DNA of 64,000 nt from DASZUK01 sp035547695 (GTDB lineage Bacteria; Actinomycetota; Acidimicrobiia; Acidimicrobiales; RAAP-2), in contig DASZUK010000037.1 of NCBI GenBank assembly GCA_035547695.1, forward strand, positions 57,257 to 121,256. The letters run 5' to 3'. Below, piece by piece: positions 1-8,499 of this stretch (positions are counted from its first letter, which is position 1; every line of letters starts with the position of its first letter). A program made the translations under genes and the position numbers. The notes below the pieces were generated by a model. That model was not told the DNA's origin. It saw nothing but the letters and a program-made list of their open reading frames with translations, and did no database searches.

Positions 1-624
1 GTCGGCCCGGAGCTGGGCGGTCTGGTTGATGGTGGGCAGGTAGGCCAGCAGCAGCCCCCCCGGCCGCAGGGCCCGGCCGGCGTGCGGCAGCACCCGCCAG
101 GGCTCCGGCATGTCCAGCAGCACCCGGTCCAGCCCGGTCTCGTCGATGCCCTCGGTGACGTCCCGGATGTGCACCGTGTAGTCCGCGTCCGGCCCCAGCA
201 GGGCGGCCACGTTGGCCCGGGCCCGGGCGGCGAAGTCCTCCCGCAGCTCGTACCCCACCACCGACGCCCCGGCCCGCAGCAGCGCCATCGACAGCGCCCC
301 CGACCCCACCCCGGCCTCCAGCACCCGCTGCCCCGGGCCGATGTCGGCGGCCATCAGGATGGCCCCGAGGTCCTTCGGGTAGATCACCTGGGCCCCCCGC
401 GGCATCTTCAGCACCACGTCCGACAGCGTCGGCCGCAGCACCAGGAACTGCCGCCCGGTGCTGCCGGTCACCGTGCTGCCCTCCTCCAGCCCGATGACGT
501 CGTCGTGGTCCACGATGCCGGCGTGGGTGTGGAACGACCGGCCGCCGGCCAGGGTCACCAGGTACCGGCGGTCCTTGGCGTCGATCAGCAGCACCCGCTC
601 GCCGGCGGCCAGGGTCGAGCGCAC
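1..624 (-). CDS. trmI: tRNA (adenine-58-N1)-methyltransferase TrmI, C-terminus cut off by the window edge
   Basis: SAM-dependent enzyme that methylates N1 of adenine 58 in the tRNA T-loop. The frame runs from a GTG at 624 off the left edge, so about 208 residues are visible. The N-terminus GERVLLIDAKDRRYLV (residues 8-23) matches the small N-terminal domain of actinobacterial TrmI. A class I methyltransferase fold follows, with the SAM motif EAGVGSG at about 103-109 and DMPEPWRVL towards the edge, which fits the motif IV region. GTG 624 gives the lead length seen in mycobacterial homologues, but the frame stays open further upstream, so the start is not certain. It starts 5 nt after the stop of the small gene at 630-905 and is the last gene of a leftward group of four. 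Confidence 0.88.
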   Translation of the reverse strand, partial: MRSTLAAGERVLLIDAKDRRYLVTLAGGRSFHTHAGIVDHDDVIGLEEGSTVTGSTGRQFLVLRPTLSDVVLKMPRGAQVIYPKDLGAILMAADIGPGQRVLEAGVGSGALSMALLRAGASVVGYELREDFAARARANVAALLGPDADYTVHIRDVTEGIDETGLDRVLLDMPEPWRVLPHAGRALRPGGLLLAYLPTINQTAQLRAD

Positions 625-629
625 CGCCT

Positions 630-905
630 TCAGTCGGCGTCGGAGGCGTCGGCGGGGCCGCCGTGGCCAGTGGCCCCCCCGGGGCCGCCGGAACCCCCGG
701 AACCCCCGGAACCCCCGGGGCCGCGCAGCGTCACCAGGTACCGCTGCCCCGGCTCGATGGGCACCGACAGGATCAGGTCGTCCGGCCGGCGCCGGGCCCG
801 CCGCAGCAGGAAGGCGCTGCCGGCCAGCACGAACCAGGCCCAGTGCTCCCCGTTCATCCCCCGCCGGAACCCCGACCGGGCCAGCCGCCGCAGCAGGGCG
901 TCCAC
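630..905 (-). CDS. small hypothetical protein with Gly/Ser-rich repeat tail
   Basis: 91 residues. The N-terminal half (LLRRLARSGFRRGMNGEHWAWFV) is basic and ends in a short hydrophobic stretch. The middle reads LILSVPIEPGQRYLVTLRG and the C-terminus is a low-complexity GGSGG repeat followed by an acidic end. I do not recognise a family. The GTG at 905 lies 12 nt after the upstream stop but its GGAGG abuts the start codon; an internal ATG at 860 is an alternative. It lies tightly between the 72-residue membrane protein gene and trmI on the same strand, so it is probably co-transcribed with them. Confidence 0.6.
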   Translation of the reverse strand: MDALLRRLARSGFRRGMNGEHWAWFVLAGSAFLLRRARRRPDDLILSVPIEPGQRYLVTLRGPGGSGGSGGSGGPGGATGHGGPADASDAD

Positions 906-917
906 CTCCGGGGAGCC

Positions 918-1136
918 TCAGACCCGCCGCAGCTCGATGACGGCCGACTTGGACCGGCCCCGCCGCTTGCCGGCCAGGTACGCCACGGTGACCACCGCCA
1001 GGGCCACCGCCCCGGCGACCACGACGACAGGGGGCATGGCGGCCTTGGCGGTGGCCTCCCCTTCGCCGGCCAGCCGGGCGTAGGCCGCCTGCAGGTCGTC
1101 GCGGGTGATCCGGCGCCCGTTGGTGGTCAGGGCCAT
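918..1136 (-). CDS. small single-pass membrane protein
   Basis: 72 residues: a polar N-terminus (NGRRITRDDLQAAYARLAGEGE), one hydrophobic segment at about 35-56 (PPVVVVAGAVALAVVTVAYLAG) and a strongly basic tail (GKRRGRSKSAVIELRRV), consistent with an N-out, C-in anchor. Its ATG overlaps the stop codon of the Holin-X gene (TGATG), with GGGAG upstream, so the two are translationally coupled. Small membrane partners of this kind are often found next to Holin-X genes in actinobacteria; no function is assigned. Confidence 0.75.
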   Translation of the reverse strand: MALTTNGRRITRDDLQAAYARLAGEGEATAKAAMPPVVVVAGAVALAVVTVAYLAGKRRGRSKSAVIELRRV

Positions 1137-1597
1137 CAGTGGCTCCCTTCGTCTCTGCCGCCGTCTCTGCCGCCGCGGCCGCTTCCCCCGGCGTCCCCGG
1201 CCCGGCTCGCCACCGGCAGCCGCCGGGCCGCCGGGCCCTTGGCGATCCGCCAGATGGTCAACCCGATGAGGGCCGCGGCAACCACCGACACGATCAGGTA
1301 GGGCAGCCAGCTCAGGTTGCCGGCGAACGTCGTGCCGGTCTCCCCCTGCAGCAGCCGGAGCAGCCCGACCAGCAGCAGGACCACCCCGACGCACAGGGCC
1401 AGCGACCCCAGCACCCCGAACGCCAGGAACCGGCCCACGCCCTTCAACGGGCCCAGGGTCTCCTGCTTCAGGTAGTCGATGGTCAACTGCACGGCGTCGC
1501 CGCCGGCCTCCTTCACCCGGCCGACCGGCCCCCCGGCGTCGCCGGACCGCCCGGAGCCCCCGGGAGCACCGTTCCGGCCCCGATCGAACAGTCCCAT
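1136..1597 (-). CDS. Actinobacterial Holin-X family membrane protein
   Basis: 153 residues matching the putative Actinobacterial Holin-X (phage_holin_3_6) family. A Gly-rich cytoplasmic N-terminus leads into an amphipathic segment (VQLTIDYLKQETLGPLKGVGRF) and two transmembrane helices at about 57-83 and 97-118, then a basic tail. The name is historical: these are chromosomal proteins of unknown function, not evidence of a prophage. Start ATG 1597 has GGAAGG upstream. It is the first gene of the leftward group and diverges from tkt across a 135 bp gap. Confidence 0.8.
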   Translation of the reverse strand: MGLFDRGRNGAPGGSGRSGDAGGPVGRVKEAGGDAVQLTIDYLKQETLGPLKGVGRFLAFGVLGSLALCVGVVLLLVGLLRLLQGETGTTFAGNLSWLPYLIVSVVAAALIGLTIWRIAKGPAARRLPVASRAGDAGGSGRGGRDGGRDEGSH

Positions 1598-1720
1598 CGG
1601 TTCATCCTTCCCCGGGCGGGCCACCGGCCGCAAGCAACCGCCGCCGTCGTGCCTGCTCCACCCACCGCCGGCCCACCGCCGGCGGCCCGGAGTTTGGCTC
1701 GCCACCACTCCCCCAATGGG

Positions 1721-1726
1721 TAGGGT
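1721..1726 (+). promoter_or_regulatory. candidate -10 box of a leaderless tkt promoter
   Basis: TAGGGT ends 6 nt before the tkt ATG at 1733 and there is no Shine-Dalgarno sequence between them. In actinobacteria a TANNNT box at this distance puts the transcription start on the start codon. No convincing -35 hexamer is visible. This is the promoter candidate for the whole tkt-tal-gnd-zwf-pgl group. Confidence 0.45.
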
Positions 1727-1732
1727 GAGGCC

Positions 1733-3796
1733 ATGTCCGGCACGGCCCCCCTGCCCGCCGACCAGGCCCCTGACGACGGGTTGGAGGAGCTGGCCATCAA
1801 CGTCATCCGTGGCCTGGCCATGGATGCCCCCCGGAAGGCCAATTCCGGCCACACCGGCACCGCCATGGCCCTGGCGCCGCTGGCCCACGTGCTGTGGACC
1901 AGGGTGATGCGGTACGACCCGGAGGACCCGGCCTGGCCGGACCGCGACCGGTTCGTGCTGTCCAACGGGCACGCCTCCATCCTGCTGTACTCCATGCTGT
2001 ACCTCACCGGCTACGGCCTCACCCTGGACGACCTGAAGGCGTTCCGGCAGTGGACCAGCAAGACCCCCGGGCACCCCGAGCACCGGCACACCGCCGGGGT
2101 GGAGGTGACCACCGGCCCGCTGGGCCAGGGGTTCGCCAACGGGGTCGGCATGGGGGTGGCCGAGCGGTTCCTGCGGGCCAGGTTCGGCCCGGACCTGGTG
2201 GACCACCACACCTTCGTCATCGCCGGCGACGGCTGCCTGGAGGAGGGCATCTCGCACGAGGCCGCCTCGCTGGCCGGCCACCTGCAGCTCGGACGGCTGG
2301 TGTACGTCTACGACGACAACCACATCTCCATCGACGGCCCCACCGAGCTGTCCTACACCGACAAGGTCCCCGAGCGGTTCGACGGCTACGGCTGGGACGT
2401 CGACGTGGTCGGGGAGATCGCCAACGACACCGCCGCCCTGGAGAAGGCGCTGCGGCGGGCCATGGCCGTCGAGGACAAGCCGTCGCTGATCGTGCTGCGC
2501 AGCCACATCGGCTGGCCGGCGCCGACGCTGACGGACACCGCCAAGGCCCACGGCGACCCGTTCCCGGCGGAGGAGATCCGGGCCACCAAGGAGATCCTGG
2601 GGCTGCCGCCGGACGAGACGTTCTGGGTCCCCGACGCCGTCCTGGACCTGTACCGGGCCTGCGGGCCGCGGGGCCGGCAGTTGCACGCCGAGTGGACCGC
2701 CCGGTTCGACGCCTGGGACGGCGACCGGGCGGCCTGGGACGCCGCGTGGGCCGGCGGCGGCCTGTCGGGGTGGGAGGCCAAGCTGCCCACCTTCGAGGTC
2801 GGTGCGGAGGTGGCCACCCGCAAGGCCCTCAACACCTGCATCAACGCCACCGCCGACCAACTGCCGGGCCTGGTGGCCGGGGCGGCGGACCTGACCGGGA
2901 ACACCGGGGTCAAGGTGGACGGGGCCGAGCAGCAGTCGGTGGAGCACCCCGACGGCCGCCAGGTGTACTACGGCATCCGGGAGCACGGCATGGGGGCGGT
3001 GATGACCGGCATGGCCCACCACGGCGGCGTCCTGCCGGTCGGCGGCACCTTCTTCGTGTTCAGCGACTACATGCGCGGCGCCGTCCGGCTGGCCGCGCTC
3101 TCCCGGGCCCACGTCATCTACTCCTGGACCCACGACTCGGTCGGCCTCGGCGAGGACGGCCCCACCCACCAGCCCGTCGAGCAGTTGGCGTCCATGCGGG
3201 CCATGCCGGGGCTGCAGGTCATCCGGCCGGCGGACGCCAACGAGACCGCCCAGGCCTGGAGGATGGCGGTGGACGGCGACGAGCCGGCGGCGCTGGTCCT
3301 GTCCCGGCAGAACCTGCCGGTCCTGGAGGAGACGGCGGCCCGGGCCGCCGACGGCCTCCCCCGCGGTGGCTACGTCCTGGCCGACGAGGCCCCGGCCGAC
3401 GGCGACGGCCCCGACGGCCAGCCGGCCCCGCCGGACGTGGTGCTGATCGGGACCGGCGGCGAGGTGCACGTGTGCCTGGACGCCGTCCCGCTGCTGGCCG
3501 ACCGCGGCCTGCGGGCCCGGGTGGTGTCCCTGCCGTGCTGGGAGTGGTTCGAGGCCCAGGACGACGACTACCGGGACGACGTGCTGCCGCCCGACGTCCC
3601 CGCCCTGGCGGTGGAGGCGGCGTCGTCGTTCGGCTGGGACCGGTACGCCGACGACTCCGTGTCCATCGACACCTTCGGGGCGTCGGCCCCCGGCGCCGAG
3701 GCGCTGGCGGCGTTCGGGTTCACCGCTGCCAACGTCGCCGACCGGGCCGAGGCCCTGGTGGCCGCCCTGGACGGGAACCTGGCCACCGCGGACTGA
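1733..3796 (+). CDS. tkt: transketolase
   Basis: Thiamine diphosphate enzyme of the non-oxidative pentose phosphate pathway that moves two-carbon units between ketose and aldose phosphates. 687 residues, the normal family length. ANSGH (residues 36-40) and SNGHASILLY (78-87) are conserved cofactor/substrate segments. The ThDP-binding motif begins with GDGCLEEG at 165 and closes with DDNHIS near 195-199. The pyrimidine-domain segment YYGIREHGMG and the following DSVGLGEDGPTHQPVEQL are typical of transketolase. It is the first gene of tkt-tal-gnd-zwf-pgl, so the operon supplies nearly the complete pathway. The start at ATG 1733 fits a leaderless transcript. Confidence 0.97.
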   Translation: MSGTAPLPADQAPDDGLEELAINVIRGLAMDAPRKANSGHTGTAMALAPLAHVLWTRVMRYDPEDPAWPDRDRFVLSNGHASILLYSMLYLTGYGLTLDDLKAFRQWTSKTPGHPEHRHTAGVEVTTGPLGQGFANGVGMGVAERFLRARFGPDLVDHHTFVIAGDGCLEEGISHEAASLAGHLQLGRLVYVYDDNHISIDGPTELSYTDKVPERFDGYGWDVDVVGEIANDTAALEKALRRAMAVEDKPSLIVLRSHIGWPAPTLTDTAKAHGDPFPAEEIRATKEILGLPPDETFWVPDAVLDLYRACGPRGRQLHAEWTARFDAWDGDRAAWDAAWAGGGLSGWEAKLPTFEVGAEVATRKALNTCINATADQLPGLVAGAADLTGNTGVKVDGAEQQSVEHPDGRQVYYGIREHGMGAVMTGMAHHGGVLPVGGTFFVFSDYMRGAVRLAALSRAHVIYSWTHDSVGLGEDGPTHQPVEQLASMRAMPGLQVIRPADANETAQAWRMAVDGDEPAALVLSRQNLPVLEETAARAADGLPRGGYVLADEAPADGDGPDGQPAPPDVVLIGTGGEVHVCLDAVPLLADRGLRARVVSLPCWEWFEAQDDDYRDDVLPPDVPALAVEAASSFGWDRYADDSVSIDTFGASAPGAEALAAFGFTAANVADRAEALVAALDGNLATAD

Positions 3797-3934
3797 GCCG
3801 GCCGCTCCGTCCGTCCCGGGCCGAGGCGCCGCCGGGCGGCCACCGTGGCCCCGGGCCGGGGGCGCCGACCGGGCGGACGGACCGGCCGGCGGACGGACAG
3901 GCGGCACCGGGCCGACGAGGAGGCACGGGCCGAC

Positions 3935-3979
3935 ATGACGAAGCCGACGATGACGAAGAGGACGAGGAGGAAGCCATGA
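3935..3979 (+). CDS. candidate 14-residue leader peptide coupled to tal
   Basis: A strong GAGGAGG precedes an ATG at 3935 that opens a 14-codon frame (MTKPTMTKRTRRKP). Its TGA overlaps the tal ATG as CC-ATGA, so ribosomes finishing it could restart on tal. The segment holds three copies of the 9-mer ATGAC(G/C)AAG, at 3935, 3950 and 3976, the last being the true tal start, which suggests that the start region was duplicated. It could instead be a chance frame inside a GA-rich ribosome loading site. A similar arrangement precedes pgl. Confidence 0.35.
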   Translation: MTKPTMTKRTRRKP

Positions 3980-5109
3980 CCAAGCTGCACGACCTGTACG
4001 CCGCCGCCGGGCAGAGCCCGTGGGTGGACAACCTCCAGCGCGACTGGCTGACCGGCGGGCACCTGGCCGACCTGGTCGTCCAGGGGGTCCGTGGGGCGAC
4101 GTCCAACCCGACCATCTTCGCCAAGGCCATCGAGGGCGAGGAGGACTACGACGAGCAGTTCACCTCCCTGGTCAAGGCCGGCACCGTCGAGGACGCCTAC
4201 TGGGAGCTGGTCATCCAGGACATCGAGGGCGCCCTGGAGGTGTTCGGGCCGCTGTACGACCAGAGCGGCGGCGGCGACGGGTTCGCGTCCCTGGAGGTGT
4301 CCCCGGCGCTGGCCAAGGACACCGAGGGCACCGTGGCGTCGGCCCGGTCGCTGCACGACCGGATCGACCGACCGAACCTGCTGGTGAAGGTGCCGGCCAC
4401 CGCCGAGGGGGTGCCGGCCGTCCGGCGGCTGATCGGTGAGGGGCGGAGCATCAACGTCACCCTGATCTTCGGCCTGGAGCGCTACGACGACGTGATGGAG
4501 GCCTACATCGGCGGCCTGGAGGACTACCTGGCCGCCGGGGCCACCGACCTGTCCCGGGTGCACAGCGTGGCGTCGTTCTTCGTCAGCCGGGTCGACACCG
4601 AGGTGGACCGGCGGCTGGAGAAGCTGGCCGGCGGGGCCGGTGGCGACGGTGGCAGTGCCGACCAGGCCATCCTGGACCTGCGGGGCAAGGCCGCGGTGGC
4701 CCAGGCCCAGCTTGCCTACCAGCGCTTCCTCAAGGCCTTCACCGGCCCCCGGTGGGAGGCGCTGGCGGCCAAGGGGGCCAGGGTGCAGCGGCCGCTGTGG
4801 GCGTCGACGTCCACCAAGAACCCGGCGTACCCGGACCTGCTGTACGTGGACACCCTGATCGGCCCGGACACGGTGAACACCATGCCGTCGCAGACCATCG
4901 ACGCCCTGCTGGACCACGGCACCGTGGTCCGGACCGTGGACGCCGACCCCGACGCGGCGGCTGCCGTGCTCCGGGAGTTGGCGGAGGCCGGCATCGACTT
5001 CGCCGACGTGTCCGCCGTCCTGGAGGACGAAGGGGTGCACTCGTTCGCCAAGTCCTTCGACGAGCTGCTGCAGGCCCTCGCCGACAAGGCCGCGTCGCTG
5101 CTGTCCTGA
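3976..5109 (+). CDS. tal: transaldolase
   Basis: Transfers a dihydroxyacetone unit from sedoheptulose 7-phosphate to glyceraldehyde 3-phosphate in the pentose phosphate pathway. 377 residues, the length of the actinobacterial/cyanobacterial long form. GATSNPTIFAKAI (40-52) is the conserved N-terminal TIM-barrel motif, and NLLVKVPAT carries the Schiff-base lysine at about K138. SINVTLIFGLERY and RPLWASTSTKNPAY are further family signatures. ATG 3976 has GAGGAGGAAG 3 nt upstream. About 60 nt separate it from gnd, in the same operon. Confidence 0.96.
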   Translation: MTKLHDLYAAAGQSPWVDNLQRDWLTGGHLADLVVQGVRGATSNPTIFAKAIEGEEDYDEQFTSLVKAGTVEDAYWELVIQDIEGALEVFGPLYDQSGGGDGFASLEVSPALAKDTEGTVASARSLHDRIDRPNLLVKVPATAEGVPAVRRLIGEGRSINVTLIFGLERYDDVMEAYIGGLEDYLAAGATDLSRVHSVASFFVSRVDTEVDRRLEKLAGGAGGDGGSADQAILDLRGKAAVAQAQLAYQRFLKAFTGPRWEALAAKGARVQRPLWASTSTKNPAYPDLLYVDTLIGPDTVNTMPSQTIDALLDHGTVVRTVDADPDAAAAVLRELAEAGIDFADVSAVLEDEGVHSFAKSFDELLQALADKAASLLS

Positions 5110-5171
5110 CCGGACGCACCCGACCGGACCGCCAACGGACACCGGACCCCCAACAGACAAGGAGCTGGACG

Positions 5172-6137
5172 ATGAAGATCGGGATGGTCGGCCTGGGGAA
5201 GATGGGCGCCAACATGACCGAGCGGCTGCTCAAGGCCGGCCACGAGGTGGTGGCGTTCGACCTCTCCGCGGAGGCCAGGCAGGCGGTGGCGGACAGGGGG
5301 GCGGAGCCGGCGACGTCGCTGGCGGACCTGGTGGCCAAACTGCCGGCGCCGCGGGCGGCGTGGGTGATGGTGCCGTCGGGGCCGGCGACCGATTCCACCA
5401 TCGCCGAGCTGGCCGGCCACATGGCGCCCGGCGACGTCGTGGTGGACGGCGGCAACTCCAACTACAAGGAGGCGGCGCCGACTGCGGCGAAACTGGCCGA
5501 GAAGGGCATCGGGTTCGTCGACGCCGGCACCTCCGGCGGGGTGTGGGGGCTGACCGAGGGGTACTGCCTGATGGTGGGGGGCACCGACGAGGCGGTGGCG
5601 GTGGTGGAGCCGGCGCTGCGGTCGCTGGCCCCGGAGGGCGGGTACGCCCACGTCGGCCCGGTCGGTGCCGGCCACTTCGTCAAGATGGTCCACAACGGCA
5701 TCGAGTACGGCCTGATGCAGGCCTACGCCGAGGGGTTCGAGATCATGAAGGCCGCCGACGAGTTCTCGCTGGACCTGCACGAGATCGCCTCCATCTGGCG
5801 GTACGGGTCGGTGGTCCGTAGCTGGCTGCTGGACCTGATCGAGCGGGCCACCCGGCCCGACGCCGGGTTGGAACAGATCGCCCCGGTCATCGTGGACTCC
5901 GGCGAGGGCCGGTGGACGTCGCTGGAGGCCATCGACCGGGCGGTGCCGGCCCCGGTGATCACCGCCGCCCTGTTCAACCGGTTCAGCTCCCGGGACACGG
6001 ACTCCTACGCCAACAAGCTGGTGGCGGCCATGCGGAACCAGTTCGGCGGCCACGCCGTCACCCTGGAGGGTGGCGGGCAGGGCATGGAGACGCTGACTCC
6101 CAAGCAGTACGGGGCCGACGGCGAGGACGGCAAGTAG
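5172..6137 (+). CDS. gnd: 6-phosphogluconate dehydrogenase, short (GntZ/YqeC-like) form
   Basis: Oxidatively decarboxylates 6-phosphogluconate to ribulose 5-phosphate. 321 residues, much shorter than the roughly 470-residue classical NADP enzyme and matching the short YqeC/GntZ-like subfamily, which often prefers NAD. The N-terminal Rossmann motif is GLGKMG (7-12). DGGNSNY (93-99), GTSGGVWG (119-126) and HFVKMVHNGIEYG with catalytic K171 and N175 are all present. An NAD preference is inferred from subfamily membership only. ATG 5172 has AAGGAGC upstream. The stop codon is followed directly by the zwf GTG. Confidence 0.95.
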   Translation: MKIGMVGLGKMGANMTERLLKAGHEVVAFDLSAEARQAVADRGAEPATSLADLVAKLPAPRAAWVMVPSGPATDSTIAELAGHMAPGDVVVDGGNSNYKEAAPTAAKLAEKGIGFVDAGTSGGVWGLTEGYCLMVGGTDEAVAVVEPALRSLAPEGGYAHVGPVGAGHFVKMVHNGIEYGLMQAYAEGFEIMKAADEFSLDLHEIASIWRYGSVVRSWLLDLIERATRPDAGLEQIAPVIVDSGEGRWTSLEAIDRAVPAPVITAALFNRFSSRDTDSYANKLVAAMRNQFGGHAVTLEGGGQGMETLTPKQYGADGEDGK

Positions 6138-7694
6138 GTGCCGGCCTCCCCCGCCGCCGGGGTCGGCACCGGCGCCGCCGCCGACGACCCGGTCCCCCGG
6201 TCCCCGCTGGCGCCGCCGCAGCAGACGCCGCCGCTGGCCCTGGTCATCTTCGGGGCGTCCGGCGACCTGACGTCGCGCAAGATCCTGCCGGCGCTGGCCA
6301 ACCTGGCCGACCGGGGCCGGCTGAACGACAACTTCACCGTCATCGGGGTGGCCCGGACGGAGTGGACCGACGACGAGTTCCGGCAGGCCGCCCTGAAGGA
6401 CGTGCCGAACGCCGGGGAGCGGTGGCGGACGCTGGTGCAGCGGTTCCGGTACATCCCGGGGGAGTACGCGGCCACGGAGACGTTCGACCGGTTGAAGGGG
6501 CTGCTGGCCGAGGCGGACCAGAAGTACGGCACGGCCGGCAACCGGGTGTACTACCTGGCCACCATCCCGGCGGTGTTCGCCATGGTGGCCGAGGCCCTGG
6601 CCAAGGAGGGTTGCAACGTCCCCGGCGCCGGCGGCCAGTTCGCCCGGCTGGTGGTGGAGAAGCCGTTCGGCCGGGACCTGGAGAGCGCCCTGGACCTGGA
6701 CCGGGCGGTGCACACCGCCTTCGACGAGGACCAGATCTTCCGGATCGACCACTACATGGGCAAGGAGACCGTCCAGAACGTCCTGGCCCTGCGGTTCGCC
6801 AACGCCGTGTTCGAGCCCATCTGGAACCGGCGGTACGTGGAGCAGGTGCAGATCACCGTGGCCGAGTCGATCGGGGTGGAGCACCGGGGCGGGTTCTACG
6901 AGACGGCCGGGGCGCTGCGGGACATCGTCCAGAACCACGTCATGCAGGTGCTGGCCCTCACCCTGATGGAGCCGCCGACCGGGATGGACGCCCAGCACAT
7001 CCGGGACGAGAAGGTGAAGCTGCTGAAGGCCGTCGACATCCCCACCCCGGACGAGGCGGTGGACAAGTCGGTCCGCGGCCAGTACGCCGCCGGGGTGGTC
7101 GACCAGGTGCCGGTGCCGGGGTACCGGGAGGAGCCGACAGTGGCCCCGGACTCCACCACCGAGACCTACGTGGCCCTGCGGTTCCGGGTGGAGAACTGGC
7201 GGTGGGCCGGGGTGCCGGTCTACGTGCGGACCGGCAAGCGGCTGCCGGCCCGGGTGACCGAGGTGGCGATGCAGTTCCACAGCGTCCCGTTCCTGGCGTT
7301 CGAGGGGGAGCTGGCCCGGCAGTTGCGGCCGAACACCCTGGTGCTGCGCATCCAGCCCAACGAGGGGATCAGCCTGCACTTCGGGGCCAAGGTCCCCGGG
7401 GAGGCGTTCCGGGTGCAGTCGGTGGCCATGGACTTCGAGTACCAGGACGCCTTCGCCGACTCCGGCGAGGCCGACGGCTACCCGAGGCTGCTGCACGACG
7501 CCATGTGCGGCGACGCCACCCTGTTCATCCGCACCGACGAGGTCGAGCAGGCCTGGCGGATCGTGGACCCGTACCTGACCGCCTGGTCCGAGGGGGCCGG
7601 CCTGCATTTCTACCCGGCCGGCACCTGGGGCCCGCACATCGCCGACCTGCTGCTGGAGCGGTCCGGCGACGCCTGGCGGGTCCCGGAGCTGTGA
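6138..7694 (+). CDS. zwf: glucose-6-phosphate 1-dehydrogenase
   Basis: First step of the oxidative pentose phosphate branch: oxidises glucose 6-phosphate to 6-phosphoglucono-lactone, reducing NAD(P). 518 residues. The nucleotide motif FGASGDLTSRK lies at about 38-48, EKPFGRD with the conserved lysine at 175, and the substrate/catalytic segment RIDHYMGKE at 202-210. The first 30 residues are Pro/Ala-rich and outside the conserved fold. GTG 6138 abuts the gnd stop, with GAGGACGG upstream inside gnd. I see no opcA beside it, unlike the mycobacterial arrangement. Confidence 0.96.
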   Translation: MPASPAAGVGTGAAADDPVPRSPLAPPQQTPPLALVIFGASGDLTSRKILPALANLADRGRLNDNFTVIGVARTEWTDDEFRQAALKDVPNAGERWRTLVQRFRYIPGEYAATETFDRLKGLLAEADQKYGTAGNRVYYLATIPAVFAMVAEALAKEGCNVPGAGGQFARLVVEKPFGRDLESALDLDRAVHTAFDEDQIFRIDHYMGKETVQNVLALRFANAVFEPIWNRRYVEQVQITVAESIGVEHRGGFYETAGALRDIVQNHVMQVLALTLMEPPTGMDAQHIRDEKVKLLKAVDIPTPDEAVDKSVRGQYAAGVVDQVPVPGYREEPTVAPDSTTETYVALRFRVENWRWAGVPVYVRTGKRLPARVTEVAMQFHSVPFLAFEGELARQLRPNTLVLRIQPNEGISLHFGAKVPGEAFRVQSVAMDFEYQDAFADSGEADGYPRLLHDAMCGDATLFIRTDEVEQAWRIVDPYLTAWSEGAGLHFYPAGTWGPHIADLLLERSGDAWRVPEL

Positions 7695-7747
7695 GCGCGA
7701 CGGCCGGTGCGGGGGAGGGGCCCCGCACATCGGAGGAGGCCGCCGTC

Positions 7748-7783
7748 ATGGTTGGGTCCAGTGGAGGCCCGGCCGGGCCATGA
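7748..7783 (+). CDS. candidate 11-residue leader peptide coupled to pgl
   Basis: GGAGGAGG at about 7731-7738 precedes ATG 7748, which opens an 11-codon frame (MVGSSGGPAGP). Its TGA overlaps the pgl ATG as CC-ATGA, the same layout as the leader before tal. The pgl ATG itself has no Shine-Dalgarno sequence at normal distance, so pgl may depend on coupling to this frame. Without comparative data a chance frame cannot be excluded. Confidence 0.38.
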   Translation: MVGSSGGPAGP

Positions 7784-8475
7784 ACAGCGGCCTGACGCCG
7801 ACGGCGGACGTGGAGGGGGCGTTCGTGGCCACCGTCCAGGCGGCCTTCGCCGCCCGGCCGGCCGACCGGTTCACCCTGTTCCTGTCCGGTGGGCCCACTG
7901 CCCGGCGGTGCTACGAGCGGCTGGCCCTGGCGGGCGGCGTGGCGTGGGGGATGGTGGACGTGTACGTGGGCGACGAGCGGTTCGTGCCGCCGGACGACCC
8001 GGACGCCAACCAGCGGCTGATCCGCGAGGCGCTGGTCGACCCGGTGGGCGGGGTGGGGTCGTTCACCCCGATGCCGACCGAGCTCGGGGACCCGGCCACC
8101 TGCGCGGCGGCCTACCAGGAGGTGGTGGCCGGGGTGCTGGCCGGCCCGGGCATCGACCTGATCCACCTCGGGATGGGCACAGACGGCCACACCGCCTCAC
8201 TGTTCCCCGGCGCCCCCACGCTGGACGCCGGCCCGGAGGACCTGGTGCTGGCCACCGAGGACCCCAACGGCCGGAACCCGCACCCCCGGCTGACGGTGAC
8301 CCTGCCGGTCATCGACCGGGCCCGGCTGGCCGTGTTCACGGTGGCCGGCGAGTCCAAGCGGGACGCGGTGGCCGAGCTGCGCGCCGGAGCCGACATCCCG
8401 GCGGCCCGGGTCCGCGCCGCCGACGTCCGCTGGCTGATCGACGCGGCAGCCGCCGGGGATGGCGGGGAGGGGTAA
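7780..8475 (+). CDS. pgl: 6-phosphogluconolactonase
   Basis: Hydrolyses 6-phosphoglucono-lactone, linking zwf to gnd. 231 residues, normal for the NagB/RpiA/DevB-type lactonase. LFLSGGPTARRCYERL is the N-terminal sugar-phosphate loop. VYVGDERFVPPDDPDANQ and IHLGMGTDGHTASLFPG are the two family signatures, and VAGESKRDAV lies near the end. It is the last pathway gene of the operon; fbiC follows after 24 nt on the same strand. Confidence 0.95.
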   Translation: MNSGLTPTADVEGAFVATVQAAFAARPADRFTLFLSGGPTARRCYERLALAGGVAWGMVDVYVGDERFVPPDDPDANQRLIREALVDPVGGVGSFTPMPTELGDPATCAAAYQEVVAGVLAGPGIDLIHLGMGTDGHTASLFPGAPTLDAGPEDLVLATEDPNGRNPHPRLTVTLPVIDRARLAVFTVAGESKRDAVAELRAGADIPAARVRAADVRWLIDAAAAGDGGEG

Positions 8476-8499
8476 GGGGCCGGGAACGGTGAGGGAGGG

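Noticed and set aside
1136..1597. Holin gene as sign of a prophage
   Set aside because: The Holin-X family is chromosomal in actinobacteria and no phage structural or lysis genes are nearby.
1136..3907. Very long open frame (over 900 codons) on the minus strand opposite tkt
   Set aside because: Only the last 153 residues (Holin-X) look like a protein. The rest is the complement of tkt, a common effect of GC-rich codon use.
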